From Roseiarcus sp963709655 (lineage in GTDB: Bacteria > Pseudomonadota > Alphaproteobacteria > Rhizobiales > Beijerinckiaceae), in the NCBI GenBank assembly GCA_963709655.1, contig CAVPXF010000026.1:124001-188000 (forward strand): a DNA stretch of 64,000 nucleotides. The letters run 5' to 3'. The notes beneath the pieces are model-generated. The model did no database searches and was not told the DNA's origin. It worked only from the letters and a program-made list of their open reading frames with translations. Position 1 is the stretch's first letter; each line of letters starts with the position of its first letter. Below, one piece after another: positions 27,561 through 36,792 of this stretch. Both the position numbers and the translations under genes were made by a program.

Positions 27561-28742
27561 CTACTCGGCGGCGGCGCGCAGGCTGGCGCGCACGTCGGCG
27601 CGCAGGTCGTCGATGGAGGTTGAGCGTCCGTCCCGCTCGACCCGCCAGAAGGTCCAGCCGTTGCAGGCCGGCAGGCCCTGGACCAGCGCGCCGATCTTGT
27701 GGATGGAGCCGATCGCCGGACCGACGGCGACCGATCCGTCCGCCCGAACGAGCGCCGAATGGCGCTGGCGCGCGTCGGTGAGCCGCTCGCCCGGCCGAAC
27801 GAGGCCGGCGTCGATCAGGCTCGCGAAGGCGACGCGAGGCTCGCTGCGCCGGGTCGGGGCGGCCGCCACCACGTCCTCGGCGAGCGGCTCGACCGCGGCG
27901 ATTCGCCGGCGCGCCGCCTCGGCGTAGATCGGATCGCGCTCGATTCCGATGAAGGCGCGGCGGAGCCGCCGGGCGACGGCGCCCGTGGTGCCTGAACCGA
28001 AGAACGGATCGAGGACGAGGTCGCCGGCGTTGGAGGCGGCGACCATCAGGCGCGCCAGCAGAGCCTCCGGCTTCTGGGTCGGGTGGGTCTTGCGGCCGCT
28101 GTTGTCCTTCAGGCGTTCGGCGCCGGTGCAGATCGGCAGGAACCAGTCGGAGCGCGCCTGACAGTCGTCGTTGCCCGCCTTCAGCGCCTCGTAGTTGAAG
28201 GTGTAGCCCTTCGCTTCCGGCCCGCGCGCCGCCCAGATCATGGTTTCGTGAGCATTGGTGAAGCGGCGGCCGCGGAAGTTCGGCATCGGATTGGCTTTTC
28301 GCCAGACGATGTCGTTGAGGATCCAGAAGCCGAGATCCTGCAGGACCGTCCCGACGCGGAAGATGTTGTGATAGGAGCCGATCACGACGATGGTGGCGTT
28401 CGGCTTCATCGCTCGCCGGGCGGCGGTAAGCCACGATCGCGTGAAGGCGTCGTATTCGGCGAAGTCGGCGAACTTGTCCCAGTCGTCGTCGACCGCGTCG
28501 ACGAGGCTCTGGTCGGGGCGCGAAAGCGCGTTTTCGAGCTGAAGATTGTAGGGCGGATCGGCGAAGACGAAATCGACCGAAGCGGGCGGCAGCTTCTCCA
28601 TTTCGGCGACGCAGTCGCCGATCAGGATGACGTCGCGCGGAGCCGGACCGATTGCGGCCGGGCGTTTCGTCTCGCCGGCGCCAGTACGCAAAACCTGAAG
28701 CTGGGCGGGGAGACGCGACGCTCCGGCACGCAAGGTACGCAT
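27561..28742 (-). CDS. ccrM: CcrM-type adenine-N6 DNA methyltransferase (GANTC)
   Basis: Cell-cycle DNA methyltransferase of alphaproteobacteria that methylates adenine in GANTC. The 393-residue beta-class protein has the catalytic motif DPPYNLQL first, then the SAM motif DPFFGSGTTG. After a linker comes the C-terminal ~85-residue domain of CcrM proteins (ASLIDAGLVRPGERL, CNGWTFWRVERDG). There is no restriction enzyme partner. It lies downstream of rnhB on the same strand, the usual place in Rhizobiales. Its target site coincides with the frame-breaking extra bases elsewhere in this window. Confidence 0.95.
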   Translation of the reverse strand: MRTLRAGASRLPAQLQVLRTGAGETKRPAAIGPAPRDVILIGDCVAEMEKLPPASVDFVFADPPYNLQLENALSRPDQSLVDAVDDDWDKFADFAEYDAFTRSWLTAARRAMKPNATIVVIGSYHNIFRVGTVLQDLGFWILNDIVWRKANPMPNFRGRRFTNAHETMIWAARGPEAKGYTFNYEALKAGNDDCQARSDWFLPICTGAERLKDNSGRKTHPTQKPEALLARLMVAASNAGDLVLDPFFGSGTTGAVARRLRRAFIGIERDPIYAEAARRRIAAVEPLAEDVVAAAPTRRSEPRVAFASLIDAGLVRPGERLTDARQRHSALVRADGSVAVGPAIGSIHKIGALVQGLPACNGWTFWRVERDGRSTSIDDLRADVRASLRAAAE

Positions 28743-28886
28743 CAACGCAAATCACTCGACGCAACGGCCGGCTTCTACGAACCGACGCGTCGTTATGACC
28801 GGATTTAAGTAAAGGTCTGGTTATGAGGCGGCGTCTGACGTTGTGTCATTATCGTACGGTCATGCGGGCCGACGGCGATCTGCGGT

Positions 28887-29525
28887 CTAAACGCTTTCGA
28901 AACCTTTTTCGACCTCCAGCTCGTCCCTGCGAAGCCGGAAGGATTTCCGATGGTAGGGACAAGGGCCGAGCCGCATGAGGGCGCGCCGGTGGACAGCCGT
29001 CGCGTAGCCCACATGGTCGCCGAAGCCGTAGCCAGGATAGTCGCAGCCGAGGTTCCGCATCAGGGCGTCGCGGGTCGTCTTGGCGATGATCGAGGCGGCG
29101 GCGATCGACAGCGACAGCGCGTCGCCGCCGACGATCGGGCGGACCGGACAGGCGATCCCGTCGGGCGCGTCCCGCCCGTCGATCAGGGCGAGGTCCGGCC
29201 GCACGTGCAGCGCGCGAACCGCGCGCGCCATGGCGCGCAAGGTTGCGCCGCGAATGTTGTAGCGGTCGATCTCCTCGGCGCTGGCGAACGCGACCGCGAC
29301 GCTGACCGCCTTGGCCAGAATGACCGGCTTCAGCGCGTCGCGCCGCGCTTCGGGCAGCGCCTTCGAATCGTCGAGGCCGTCCGGCAGGTCGTCCGGATCG
29401 AGGATGACCGCGGCGACCCCGACGGGACCAGCGAGCGGACCGCGCCCGACCTCGTCCACGCCCGCAACCCGGGCGAAGCCCTGGCTTATCGCTGTCCGCT
29501 CGAAATCGAAGTGCGGCCCGCTCAC
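28887..29525 (-). CDS. rnhB: Ribonuclease HII
   Basis: Cleaves RNA of RNA/DNA hybrids and single ribonucleotides in DNA. The 212-residue protein shows the active-site motif GVDEVGRGPLAGPV, DSKALPEARRDAL, LIDGRDAP, IAKTTRDALM and the C-terminal HRKSFR. The start GTG at 29525 overlaps the stop of the creatininase gene (GTGA), so the two are translationally coupled. ccrM follows after about 145 bp. Confidence 0.96.
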   Translation of the reverse strand: MSGPHFDFERTAISQGFARVAGVDEVGRGPLAGPVGVAAVILDPDDLPDGLDDSKALPEARRDALKPVILAKAVSVAVAFASAEEIDRYNIRGATLRAMARAVRALHVRPDLALIDGRDAPDGIACPVRPIVGGDALSLSIAAASIIAKTTRDALMRNLGCDYPGYGFGDHVGYATAVHRRALMRLGPCPYHRKSFRLRRDELEVEKGFESV

Positions 29526-30337
29526 GGGTGAGCCTCCAGGGGGCCGTCCGCCAGGCGGGCGAGATCGAAGGCATGGACGTCTCTGAGGAGGGCGATGAAG
29601 CGCTCGACGCCGAAGGCGAGAGCCGCGTCCCCCTTGGCGGCGGTCGCCCGGTCCGCTTCCCCGACCGCGCCGGCAGGATTGAGGTCGCTCGCCGCCCAGG
29701 CGAAACCGAGCGGCGGCTTGGCGCGCAGAAGAGCAAAGTCGCGCTCGATCGCTTCGGCCGCGCTCGGGAAGTCGCGGACCTCGCCGGTCCTCACCAGATC
29801 GGGCCGGAGAGCGAGCATCAACGAGGTTTCGAAATCGCCGCCGTGGACGCCGTGCGTCGTCTCGCGGGGCGAGAAAAGGGCGTCAGGGTAGCCGAGCCGG
29901 CGCCAGGAGGCATGGACCGCCAACATGCGCCAGCGGCGGCGCAGATGAAGCGTCGTCGCGTCGATCGCCGCGCCATTGCCGCCGTGCGAATTCATGACGA
30001 CGAGCTTGCGGCAGCCCGTGCGCGCAACGCTGTCGCCGATCTCCGTCCAGGCCCGGATCGCGCATTCGACCGAAAGCGTCAGCGTGCCGGGATAGCCGGC
30101 GTGCTCACTGGACACGCCGACGACCTGCGTCGGCAAAAACAGCGCCGGAAGGTCCGCGGGCAACCGCTCCGCCACCCGGCGGACGTAGCCTTCGTTAATG
30201 ACCGCATCGACGCCGAGCGGCAGGTGCGGCCCGTGCTGCTCAACCGCGGCGACGGGCAGGACCGCGATCGCGCCACTCATGTCGGCGCTTTGAAAGTCGG
30301 TCCAGGTCATGTCGGCCCAGTATCGCGTCGGCGCCAT
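29522..30337 (-). CDS. Creatininase-family amidohydrolase
   Basis: A 271-residue metal-dependent amidohydrolase. Metal ligands are visible in VEQHGPHLPLGVDA and NSHGGNGAAID, with the catalytic-site GVHGGDFETSLML. The family includes creatininase, the riboflavin-pathway hydrolase ArfB and MftE; nothing here selects one. It overlaps rnhB by four bases and is first in the creatininase-rnhB(-ccrM) group. ATG 30337 is preferred over a TTG three bases upstream. Confidence 0.88.
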   Translation of the reverse strand: MAPTRYWADMTWTDFQSADMSGAIAVLPVAAVEQHGPHLPLGVDAVINEGYVRRVAERLPADLPALFLPTQVVGVSSEHAGYPGTLTLSVECAIRAWTEIGDSVARTGCRKLVVMNSHGGNGAAIDATTLHLRRRWRMLAVHASWRRLGYPDALFSPRETTHGVHGGDFETSLMLALRPDLVRTGEVRDFPSAAEAIERDFALLRAKPPLGFAWAASDLNPAGAVGEADRATAAKGDAALAFGVERFIALLRDVHAFDLARLADGPLEAHP

Positions 30338-30552
30338 CAACCGGACTCCCCGTCTGACATTTCAGCGTCTTCAAGCCGACTGGACGGCCCCAGTCAAATC
30401 CCGCCTCGCCTCCGTCGCCGTCGAACAAAAACGCTTCTCCTCGGTTAACGCAATGCGCCTGGCCTTTCCGCTCAGCCCCAGTGCGTCCTATCTTCTGGAT
30501 ATGGGGCAGGGGCGGTATGGGGCGGGCGGCGGCGTATACGTCGGAGGATGCG

Positions 30553-30912
30553 GTGACCGAACAGACGATTGCGGGAAGGCGCATCCTGATTGTGGAGGAT
30601 GAGTTCTTTGTCGCCGACAGCCTCGCGATGTATCTCACATCGCTCGGCGCCGTGGTCGTCGGCCCGGCTGCAAGCGTCCACGCTGCGCTCGATCTCCTGG
30701 ACAAGGGCGAGCAGCTGGACGGCGCGGTTTTGGACGTCAATCTTCAGGGCAAGCAAGCCTACCCCGTCGCCGATGCGCTCGCCGCGCGCAGCGTTCCGTT
30801 CGTCCTGGTCACGGGATATGCGCCGGATTCGATCCCCGAGCCCTATAATGCGGCCCCCCAATGCTCCAAGCCGTTTCGGGCCGCCGAACTCGTCCGGTTG
30901 CTGTTTCGGTGA
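30553..30912 (+). CDS. Single-domain response regulator (receiver only)
   Basis: A 119-residue CheY-like receiver without an output domain: RRILIVEDEFFVADSLA with the acidic pocket, phospho-acceptor Asp in DGAVLDVNLQG, Thr in PFVLVTGYAP and Lys in CSKPFRAAEL. GTG 30553 is preceded by GGAGG at 30543-30547. Stand-alone receivers of this type in Rhizobiales often work with HWE-family kinases or phosphorelays; no kinase is adjacent. ruvC begins 49 bp later. Confidence 0.88.
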   Translation: MTEQTIAGRRILIVEDEFFVADSLAMYLTSLGAVVVGPAASVHAALDLLDKGEQLDGAVLDVNLQGKQAYPVADALAARSVPFVLVTGYAPDSIPEPYNAAPQCSKPFRAAELVRLLFR

Positions 30913-30961
30913 GGCTGCGGCGCCGCCTGCCGCGAATCGCATTTTCGTATACAAGCAGCGC

Positions 30962-31465
30962 ATGGTTCTCGACGCGATTCGGATTCTCGGCGTCGACCCT
31001 GGCCTGAGAAACACGGGCTGGGGTGTGATCGAGGTTTGCGGATCGCGTCTGAGCTACGTCTCCTGCGGGTCGATCCGCACGGACGCACAGGCTTCGCTCG
31101 CCAAGCGCCTGGCGGCGATCCACACCGGATTGACAGACATCATCGAAGGGCGCTCGCCACAGGAGGCGGCCGTCGAGGAGACGTTCGTCAACCGCGACCC
31201 GCAGTCCACATTGAAACTCGGCCAGGCGCGCGGCGCCGCAATTTCGGCGCTGGCGCTGAAGGGTTTACCGGTGTCGGAATACGCAGCCAATCTCATCAAG
31301 AAGACCGTGGTAGGCGTCGGCCACGCGGAAAAGGCCCAGGTGGCGATGATGGTCCGGATGCTGCTGCCAACCTCCGACGCCAGGAGTCCCGATGCCGCCG
31401 ACGCGCTTGCGGTCGCGATCTGCCACGCCCAGCATCGGACGGCGCGGGCGAGGGGCGCGGCATGA
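30962..31465 (+). CDS. ruvC: Holliday-junction resolvase RuvC
   Basis: A 167-residue endonuclease that cuts Holliday junctions in the RuvABC complex. Catalytic acidic residues are in ILGVDPGLRNTGWG (Asp), AAVEETFVNRD (Glu) and SPDAADALAVAICH (Asp pair). The stop overlaps the ruvA start (ATGA), giving the ruvC-ruvA-ruvB order. Confidence 0.97.
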   Translation: MVLDAIRILGVDPGLRNTGWGVIEVCGSRLSYVSCGSIRTDAQASLAKRLAAIHTGLTDIIEGRSPQEAAVEETFVNRDPQSTLKLGQARGAAISALALKGLPVSEYAANLIKKTVVGVGHAEKAQVAMMVRMLLPTSDARSPDAADALAVAICHAQHRTARARGAA

Positions 31466-32076
31466 TCGGAAAACTGCGCGGGGTCGTCGACAGTGTCAAC
31501 CAGGACGACTTGATCCTCGACGTCAACGGCGTTGGTTATCTCGTCGCCGCCTCGGCCCGCACGCTGCGCGCCCTGCCTCAGCGGGGGGAGGCGGCGGAAC
31601 TCCTGATCGAGACCCATGTGCGTGAGGACGCGATCAAACTCTACGGCTTTCTCACCGCGGCCGAACGCGACTGGTTCCGCTTGCTGCAAAACGTCCAGGG
31701 CGTCGGCGCGAAGGTAGCGCTCGGCATCCTCGGAGCGTTGACGCCAGACGCGCTCTCGTCCGCCATCGCCCGGCAGGACAAGGCGACAATGGCCCGCGCG
31801 CCAGGCGTGGGACCGAAACTCGCCGCGCGCCTCGTGCTCGAGTTGAAGGACAAGGCGCCTGGGTTCGGCGCCGCGAGTCCTGGCGAGGCGCACGTGGCGG
31901 CTGAGCAGGACGGCGGTTTGCCGAAGTCGGCGCAGGACGCCATCCTCGCGCTCGTCGGCCTCGGCTACGCCCAGGCGCAGGCCGCAGCCGTGATCGCAAA
32001 AGCTTCCGGAGAGCTCGGAGACGAGGCGCAGACGGCGACGCTGATCCGCGCCGGCCTGAAGGCGCTGGCGCAATGA
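31462..32076 (+). CDS. ruvA: Holliday-junction-binding protein RuvA
   Basis: A 204-residue subunit that tetramerises on Holliday junctions and loads RuvB. The N-terminal OB-fold starts MIGKLRGVVDSV, the helix-hairpin-helix motifs are NVQGVGAKVALGILG and APGVGPKLAARLVLEL, and the C-terminal RuvB-binding domain has ALVGLGYAQAQAAAVI. It overlaps both ruvC and the next membrane-protein gene by four bases. Confidence 0.97.
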   Translation: MIGKLRGVVDSVNQDDLILDVNGVGYLVAASARTLRALPQRGEAAELLIETHVREDAIKLYGFLTAAERDWFRLLQNVQGVGAKVALGILGALTPDALSSAIARQDKATMARAPGVGPKLAARLVLELKDKAPGFGAASPGEAHVAAEQDGGLPKSAQDAILALVGLGYAQAQAAAVIAKASGELGDEAQTATLIRAGLKALAQ

Positions 32077-32663
32077 CGGATCCGGCGGTGCGGCGGCGCT
32101 TTATCGCGCCCTTCATCGGCATCGCGTTCGTGTTCGCGGCGCTCGGACCGCCGATCGGAGGGGCGATCTTCGTTCCGTTTGCGCTTCTCCTTAAGGCGCC
32201 CGCGGCCGCCGGAACCTTCGCCTTCGCCGCCTTGTTCGCTGCGCTGTTCGGCCACTGGATCGTGCTGTTGGTCGCTTATTTCGTTGGCGTCGGGCCGGCG
32301 ACGGCGACAGGCGTCCTCTACGCCCTATGGGACGCTGCGGCGCCGGAGCGATGGCCGCGCGCACTGGTCGCGGCCGTCATCGGCGGCTTCGTGACCTATG
32401 CGGTCGCGCTGCAACTCGCCGCGCTCGGCGTCTCGCTCGACATGATGTTCAACCCTGACGTGGACGCCCCGACCATCCAATCGATCAACATGACGGCGTC
32501 CGTCGCGACCGAGCCGGTCTCGGCGGGGAGCGGGCTCGTCCGCGCTTTCGTCGCCAGCGGCGCCATCGCAGGCCTCGTCTGCGCCATGGCGGTCAGCCTG
32601 TTCGGCTTGACCATGCAGCCGGCCCCGCTGCATCCGGGGCCGCGGGAGCTGTTGGATGGCTGA
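32073..32663 (+). CDS. Hypothetical membrane protein between ruvA and ruvB
   Basis: A 196-residue protein with four or five hydrophobic segments (for example IAPFIGIAFVFAALG, IVLLVAYFVGVGPATATGVL, ALVAAVIGGFVTYAVALQLAAL and GAIAGLVCAMAVSLFGL). I recognise no family motif. It overlaps ruvA by four bases and ruvB by eight, so it is embedded in the operon and translated with it. A functional link to recombination is not implied by sequence. Confidence 0.75.
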   Translation: MTDPAVRRRFIAPFIGIAFVFAALGPPIGGAIFVPFALLLKAPAAAGTFAFAALFAALFGHWIVLLVAYFVGVGPATATGVLYALWDAAAPERWPRALVAAVIGGFVTYAVALQLAALGVSLDMMFNPDVDAPTIQSINMTASVATEPVSAGSGLVRAFVASGAIAGLVCAMAVSLFGLTMQPAPLHPGPRELLDG

Positions 32664-33690
32664 CACCCCGAGCCGACTCGTTTCCGCCGAGAAGCGCCCC
32701 GAGGACGACGCGGCCCTTCGGCCGCAGATCCTAGCCGATTTCACCGGGCAGGAGGCCGCGCGCAAGAACCTCAAAGTGTTCATCGAATTGGCCAAGGCGC
32801 GCGGCGAGGCGCTCGATCATGTGCTATTCGTCGGCCCTCCGGGCCTTGGCAAGACGACGCTCGCCCAGATCGTCGCCCGCGAGCTCGGCGTCAATTTCCG
32901 TTCCACATCCGGTCCGGTGATCGCCAAGGCGGGGGATCTCGCCGCCCAGCTTACCAATCTCGAGCCGCGCGACGTATTGTTCATCGACGAGATCCATCGG
33001 CTGAATCCGGCGATCGAAGAGATCCTCTATCCAGCGATGGAGGATTTCCAGCTCGATCTCATCATCGGCGCGGGCCCGGCGGCACGCTCGGTCAAGATCG
33101 ACCTCGCCAAATTCACACTCATCGGCGCGACCACGCGCGCGGGCCTGCTCACCACCCCGTTGCGCGACCGGTTCGGCATTCCGGTGCGGCTGAATTTCTA
33201 TACGGCCGAGGAGTTGCAGAGCATCGTCGCCCGCGGAGCGCGCGTGATCGGCCTCGTGCTCGCCGAAGAGGGCGCGAACGAGATCGCCCGGCGCTCGCGC
33301 GGTACGCCCCGCGTCGCCGGCCGGCTCCTGCGCCGGGTGCGGGACTTCGCAGTGGTCGAGGGGGCACGTGAGGTAACGCGAACGCTGGCCGACGAAGCTT
33401 TACGGCTGCTCGACGTCGATCCGATCGGTCTCGACCAGATGGACCGTCGCTATCTGGACGCGATCGCCCTTAAATTTGGCGGCGGCCCGGTGGGAGTCGA
33501 GACCATCGCCGCCGCGCTCTCGGAGCCGCGCGACGCGATCGAGGACATCATCGAGCCCTATCTCATCCAGCAGGGATTCGTGCAGCGGACGCCGCGTGGG
33601 CGCCTGCTCACACCGCACGCGTTCCGTCACCTGGGTCTCGCCGAACCCCGGCGGGAGGGCCCTCCGTCCGACTTGTTCGAGGACGAATGA
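32656..33690 (+). CDS. ruvB: Holliday-junction branch-migration ATPase RuvB
   Basis: A 344-residue AAA+ helicase motor. Walker A is VGPPGLGKTTLAQI, Walker B DVLFIDEIHRLNP, sensor I TLIGATTRAG and the arginine finger region LRDRFGIPVRL. The winged-helix C-terminus has EPYLIQQGFVQRTPRGR. It completes the ruvCAB operon, and xerD follows after 43 bp. Confidence 0.98.
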   Translation: MADTPSRLVSAEKRPEDDAALRPQILADFTGQEAARKNLKVFIELAKARGEALDHVLFVGPPGLGKTTLAQIVARELGVNFRSTSGPVIAKAGDLAAQLTNLEPRDVLFIDEIHRLNPAIEEILYPAMEDFQLDLIIGAGPAARSVKIDLAKFTLIGATTRAGLLTTPLRDRFGIPVRLNFYTAEELQSIVARGARVIGLVLAEEGANEIARRSRGTPRVAGRLLRRVRDFAVVEGAREVTRTLADEALRLLDVDPIGLDQMDRRYLDAIALKFGGGPVGVETIAAALSEPRDAIEDIIEPYLIQQGFVQRTPRGRLLTPHAFRHLGLAEPRREGPPSDLFEDE

Positions 33691-33733
33691 GCCGATTATC
33701 GTTTGCGCGGGCCTCGATGCGCGGGTGGACACC

Positions 33734-34720
33734 GTGAAGGCAAAGCCGCGTGCGACCCCGCGGACGCCCCAGTTGCCGAAAGGCGGCCCGCTCGTCGTCG
33801 GTTTCCTTGAAGCGCTCGCGGCGGAACGCGGGGCGAGCCTCAACACGATAGAAGCCTATCGGCGCGACCTCTTGGACTATGCGTCCCATCTTGGCGAGCT
33901 TGGCGAGAGCCCGCTGACCGCCTGCCCGGCGCATGTGCGCGCCTACCTATCCGCGCGCGGCGCGGAAGGTCTCCAGGCCTCGTCGCTTGCGCGCCGCCTG
34001 TCCGCTATCCGCCAGTTCCATAAGCATCTTTACGCCGAGGGGATGCGGAAGAACGATCCGACGCTCGCGATCGAAGGGCCATCCCGGGGAAGGCCGCTGC
34101 CTAAGCTGCTGACGGTCGAGGATGTCGAAAGGCTTATCGCCGCCGCCCGCAACGGGTTCGACGATCCTGGCCGGCCGGTCCGCGAGCGCCTCGCGTTCGC
34201 ACGCATGAGCTGTCTCATCGAGCTGATCTACGCTTCGGGCCTGCGCGTCTCCGAGGTTTTGAGCCTGCCGAAGTCAGTCGCGCGAGCGAAAGAGCCGTTC
34301 GTCGCGGTGCGCGGCAAGGGCGGCAAGGAGAGGCTCGCGCCGATATCCGAGCCCGCGCGGGCAGCTTTGCGCGCCTACCGTGGGCTGCTCACCGAGGCCT
34401 TGCCCGGTCTTGCCGCGTCGCCCTGGCTCTTCCCCGCCGACAGCGAAAGCGGCCACCTGACCCGCCAGTCGTTTGCTCGCGACTTGAAGGTAGCTGCGGT
34501 CGCTGCGGGAATTCCGGCGGCGCGCATCAGCCCGCACGTGCTGCGCCACGCCTTCGCCAGCCACCTGCTTCAGAACGGCGCTGACCTGCGCGTGGTCCAG
34601 GACCTGCTCGGTCATGCCGATATCTCGACCACTCAGATCTACACTCATGTGCTCGACGAGCGGGCGAAGGCCATGGTACGCGACCTGCACCCAATGAACG
34701 ACAAGGACGAAAGCGGGTGA
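33734..34720 (+). CDS. xerD: Tyrosine recombinase XerD
   Basis: Site-specific recombinase that resolves chromosome dimers at dif with XerC. The 328-residue protein has an N-terminal SAM-like domain (ERGASLNTIEAYRRDL) and a catalytic domain with Arg in YASGLRVSEVL, Lys in RGKGGKERLAPI, HVLRHAFASHLL (His-x-x-Arg), LLGHADISTTQIYTHV (His and nucleophile Tyr). GTG 33734 is chosen because GGTGG lies just upstream; an earlier in-frame start is possible. It overlaps the DUF167 gene by four bases. Confidence 0.93.
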   Translation: MKAKPRATPRTPQLPKGGPLVVGFLEALAAERGASLNTIEAYRRDLLDYASHLGELGESPLTACPAHVRAYLSARGAEGLQASSLARRLSAIRQFHKHLYAEGMRKNDPTLAIEGPSRGRPLPKLLTVEDVERLIAAARNGFDDPGRPVRERLAFARMSCLIELIYASGLRVSEVLSLPKSVARAKEPFVAVRGKGGKERLAPISEPARAALRAYRGLLTEALPGLAASPWLFPADSESGHLTRQSFARDLKVAAVAAGIPAARISPHVLRHAFASHLLQNGADLRVVQDLLGHADISTTQIYTHVLDERAKAMVRDLHPMNDKDESG

Positions 34721-35025
34721 CCGACGAGCCCTGGCGCGCAACTCTCGACGGCGTCGTTGTCGCCTGCCGGCTTACGCCCAGGGGCGGCCGCGACGCGATC
34801 GACGGAATCGTGCGCCTTGCCGACGGAACGACCGTGGTTCTGGCCCGCGTGCGCGCCACGCCGGAGAACGGGCGCGCCAATGATGCGCTTTGCGCTCTTC
34901 TGGCGGCGAAACTTGGTGCGCGCCCGTCTCGGGTCGCGCTGACCGCCGGCGCGAAAAGCCGGCTGAAGCAGGTCGCAGTCAGCGGAGACCCGGAGGCGCT
35001 CCTCGCCCGGCTGCGGACGCTTTGA
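34717..35025 (+). CDS. DUF167 (YggU-like) protein
   Basis: A 102-residue protein of the DUF167/YggU family: CRLTPRGGRDAIDGI, ARVRATPENGRANDALCALLA and TAGAKSRLKQVAVSG. Members are small alpha/beta proteins of unknown function. It starts with GTG inside the xerD stop, so it belongs to the ruv-xerD transcription unit. About 135 bp then separate it from the dpp operon. Confidence 0.88.
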   Translation: MTDEPWRATLDGVVVACRLTPRGGRDAIDGIVRLADGTTVVLARVRATPENGRANDALCALLAAKLGARPSRVALTAGAKSRLKQVAVSGDPEALLARLRTL

Positions 35026-35160
35026 AGACAGGACCGACAGAGGCGCGCCATTGCGCTTCCGCGGAAAAAGGGCTTCGATGCCGCGCAATATCACTGGCGT
35101 TGGAAGGACGCGCCCCGAGGCGGCGCGTAGCCCGGAACGCCGCTCGTCAGGAGGATGCGG

Positions 35161-36744
35161 ATGAAAGCTATAATAGTCTTTGGGGTCGCGCTCGCCGCGC
35201 TCATCGCCGGCTCGGCCTCGGCCAAGACGCTTGTCTATTGCTCCGAAGGCAGCCCCGAGAATTTCACCCCGGCGATCAACACGACCGGCACGAGCTTCGA
35301 TGCGGCGCGTCCGGTCTATAACCGCCTGACGGAGTTCAAGCGCGGCACGACGGAAGTGGTCCCGGGCCTCGCCGAGAGCTGGGACATTTCGGACGGCGGC
35401 AAGACGATCACCTTTCATTTGCGCAAAGGCGTCAAGTTCCATTCGCTGAAGGACTTCAAGCCGACCCGCGATTTCAACGCCGACGACGTGCTCTGGTCGA
35501 TCGATCGGCAGTGGAAACCGGATCATCCGTATTTCAAGGTCTCGGGCGGCAAGTACGATTACTTCAACGACATGGACATGCCGAGCCTGCTCGATTCGGT
35601 GACCAAGACCGACGATTACACGGTGGTGATGAAGCTCAAGGAACCGAACGTCGCGATCCTCGCGAATCTGGCGATGGACTTCATGGCGATCGGATCGAAG
35701 GAATACGCCGACTTTCTGCTCAAGAAGGGGACGCCCGAGCAATTTGACCAGGCGCCGGTCGGCACCGGTCCCTTCTCGTTCGTCGCCTATCAGAAAGATT
35801 CGGTCATCCGTTACAAGGCGAACAAGGACTATTACGGCGAGAAGCCGCTGGTCGACGACCTCGTCTTCGCCATCACGCCCGATGCGACGGCGCGCTACGC
35901 CAAGCTCAAGGCCGGCGAATGCCACATCAACGCCTACCCGCGCCCGGCCGACCTCGCCGAAATGGAGAAGGATCCGACGCTGAAAGTGATTCACGCGCCG
36001 GGCCTTAACATCGCCTTCTGGGCCTTCAATGTCACAAAGCCTCCCCTCGACAAAAAAGAGGTGCGGCAGGCCCTTTCGATGGCGGTGGATCGCGACGCGA
36101 TCATCAAGGACGTCTATCTCGGCGCCGGAGAGAAGGCCACGACGCTGATCCCGCCGACGATGTGGTCGTTCGACGACAAGATCCCGAACGTGACTTATGA
36201 CCCTGAAAAAGCCAAGGCGATGCTCGCCGCCGCCGGCGTGACGACGCCGCTCGACATCGATCTTTGGTACATGCCGGTCTCACGGCCCTACAATCCGAAC
36301 GGGAAGCGCATCGGCGAGATGATGCAGGCCGATCTCGCCAAGATCGGCGTCAACGCCAAGCTCGTGACCTACGAGTGGGGCGAGTACCGCAAGCGCGCCC
36401 AGGACGGGGAGGACATGACCGCTCAACTCGGCTGGACCGGAGACAACGGCGACCCGGATAATTTCTTCTTCCTTGACGGCTGCACGGACGGAAAGCCCGC
36501 GTCGAACAATATTCCGAAGTGGTGCAACGCCGAATTCAACGACCTTCTGGCCAAGGCCCGCACGATCCCCGACCAGGCGGAGCGCGCCAAACTCTATATG
36601 CGCATGCAGGAGATCGAGCACGACGAGCAGCCCGAGCTTTTGCTTGCGCATTCGACCGTGTTCGAGGCGATGCGCGCCAATGTGACAGGCTACAAGCAAA
36701 GCCCGCTTGGGACGCACGCGTTTGAAGGCGTGGACATTCAGTAA
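35161..36744 (+). CDS. dppA: Dipeptide-binding protein DppA
   Basis: A 527-residue periplasmic binding protein. It has a signal peptide (FGVALAALIAGSASA), then KTLVYCSEGSPENFTPA, which closely resembles mature E. coli DppA. LAMDFMAIGSKEYAD, PVGTGPFSFVAYQKDS, LIPPTMWSFDDK and YEWGEYRKRAQDGEDM also follow DppA. ATG 35161 is favoured because AGGAGG (35149-35154) is seven bases away but too close to ATG 35155. It is first of five genes that form a complete transporter. A strong hairpin follows the stop. Confidence 0.95.
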   Translation: MKAIIVFGVALAALIAGSASAKTLVYCSEGSPENFTPAINTTGTSFDAARPVYNRLTEFKRGTTEVVPGLAESWDISDGGKTITFHLRKGVKFHSLKDFKPTRDFNADDVLWSIDRQWKPDHPYFKVSGGKYDYFNDMDMPSLLDSVTKTDDYTVVMKLKEPNVAILANLAMDFMAIGSKEYADFLLKKGTPEQFDQAPVGTGPFSFVAYQKDSVIRYKANKDYYGEKPLVDDLVFAITPDATARYAKLKAGECHINAYPRPADLAEMEKDPTLKVIHAPGLNIAFWAFNVTKPPLDKKEVRQALSMAVDRDAIIKDVYLGAGEKATTLIPPTMWSFDDKIPNVTYDPEKAKAMLAAAGVTTPLDIDLWYMPVSRPYNPNGKRIGEMMQADLAKIGVNAKLVTYEWGEYRKRAQDGEDMTAQLGWTGDNGDPDNFFFLDGCTDGKPASNNIPKWCNAEFNDLLAKARTIPDQAERAKLYMRMQEIEHDEQPELLLAHSTVFEAMRANVTGYKQSPLGTHAFEGVDIQ

Positions 36745-36749
36745 GGCTA

Positions 36750-36777
36750 GCCGGGCGCCGTTCTCCCGGCGCCCGGC
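36750..36777 (+). promoter_or_regulatory. Intercistronic hairpin between dppA and dppB
   Basis: Perfect 10-bp arms GCCGGGCGCC (36750-36759) and GGCGCCCGGC (36768-36777) with an 8-nt loop. Hairpins right after a binding-protein gene often protect its mRNA and keep its level above that of the permease genes. No T-run follows, so readthrough into dppB is expected. Confidence 0.6.
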
Positions 36778-36792
36778 GCCATCGAGCCGACC

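Noticed and set aside
26416..28764. 782-codon minus-strand frame across prmB and ccrM
   Set aside because: It overlaps two recognised genes in the wrong frames and has no domain of its own.
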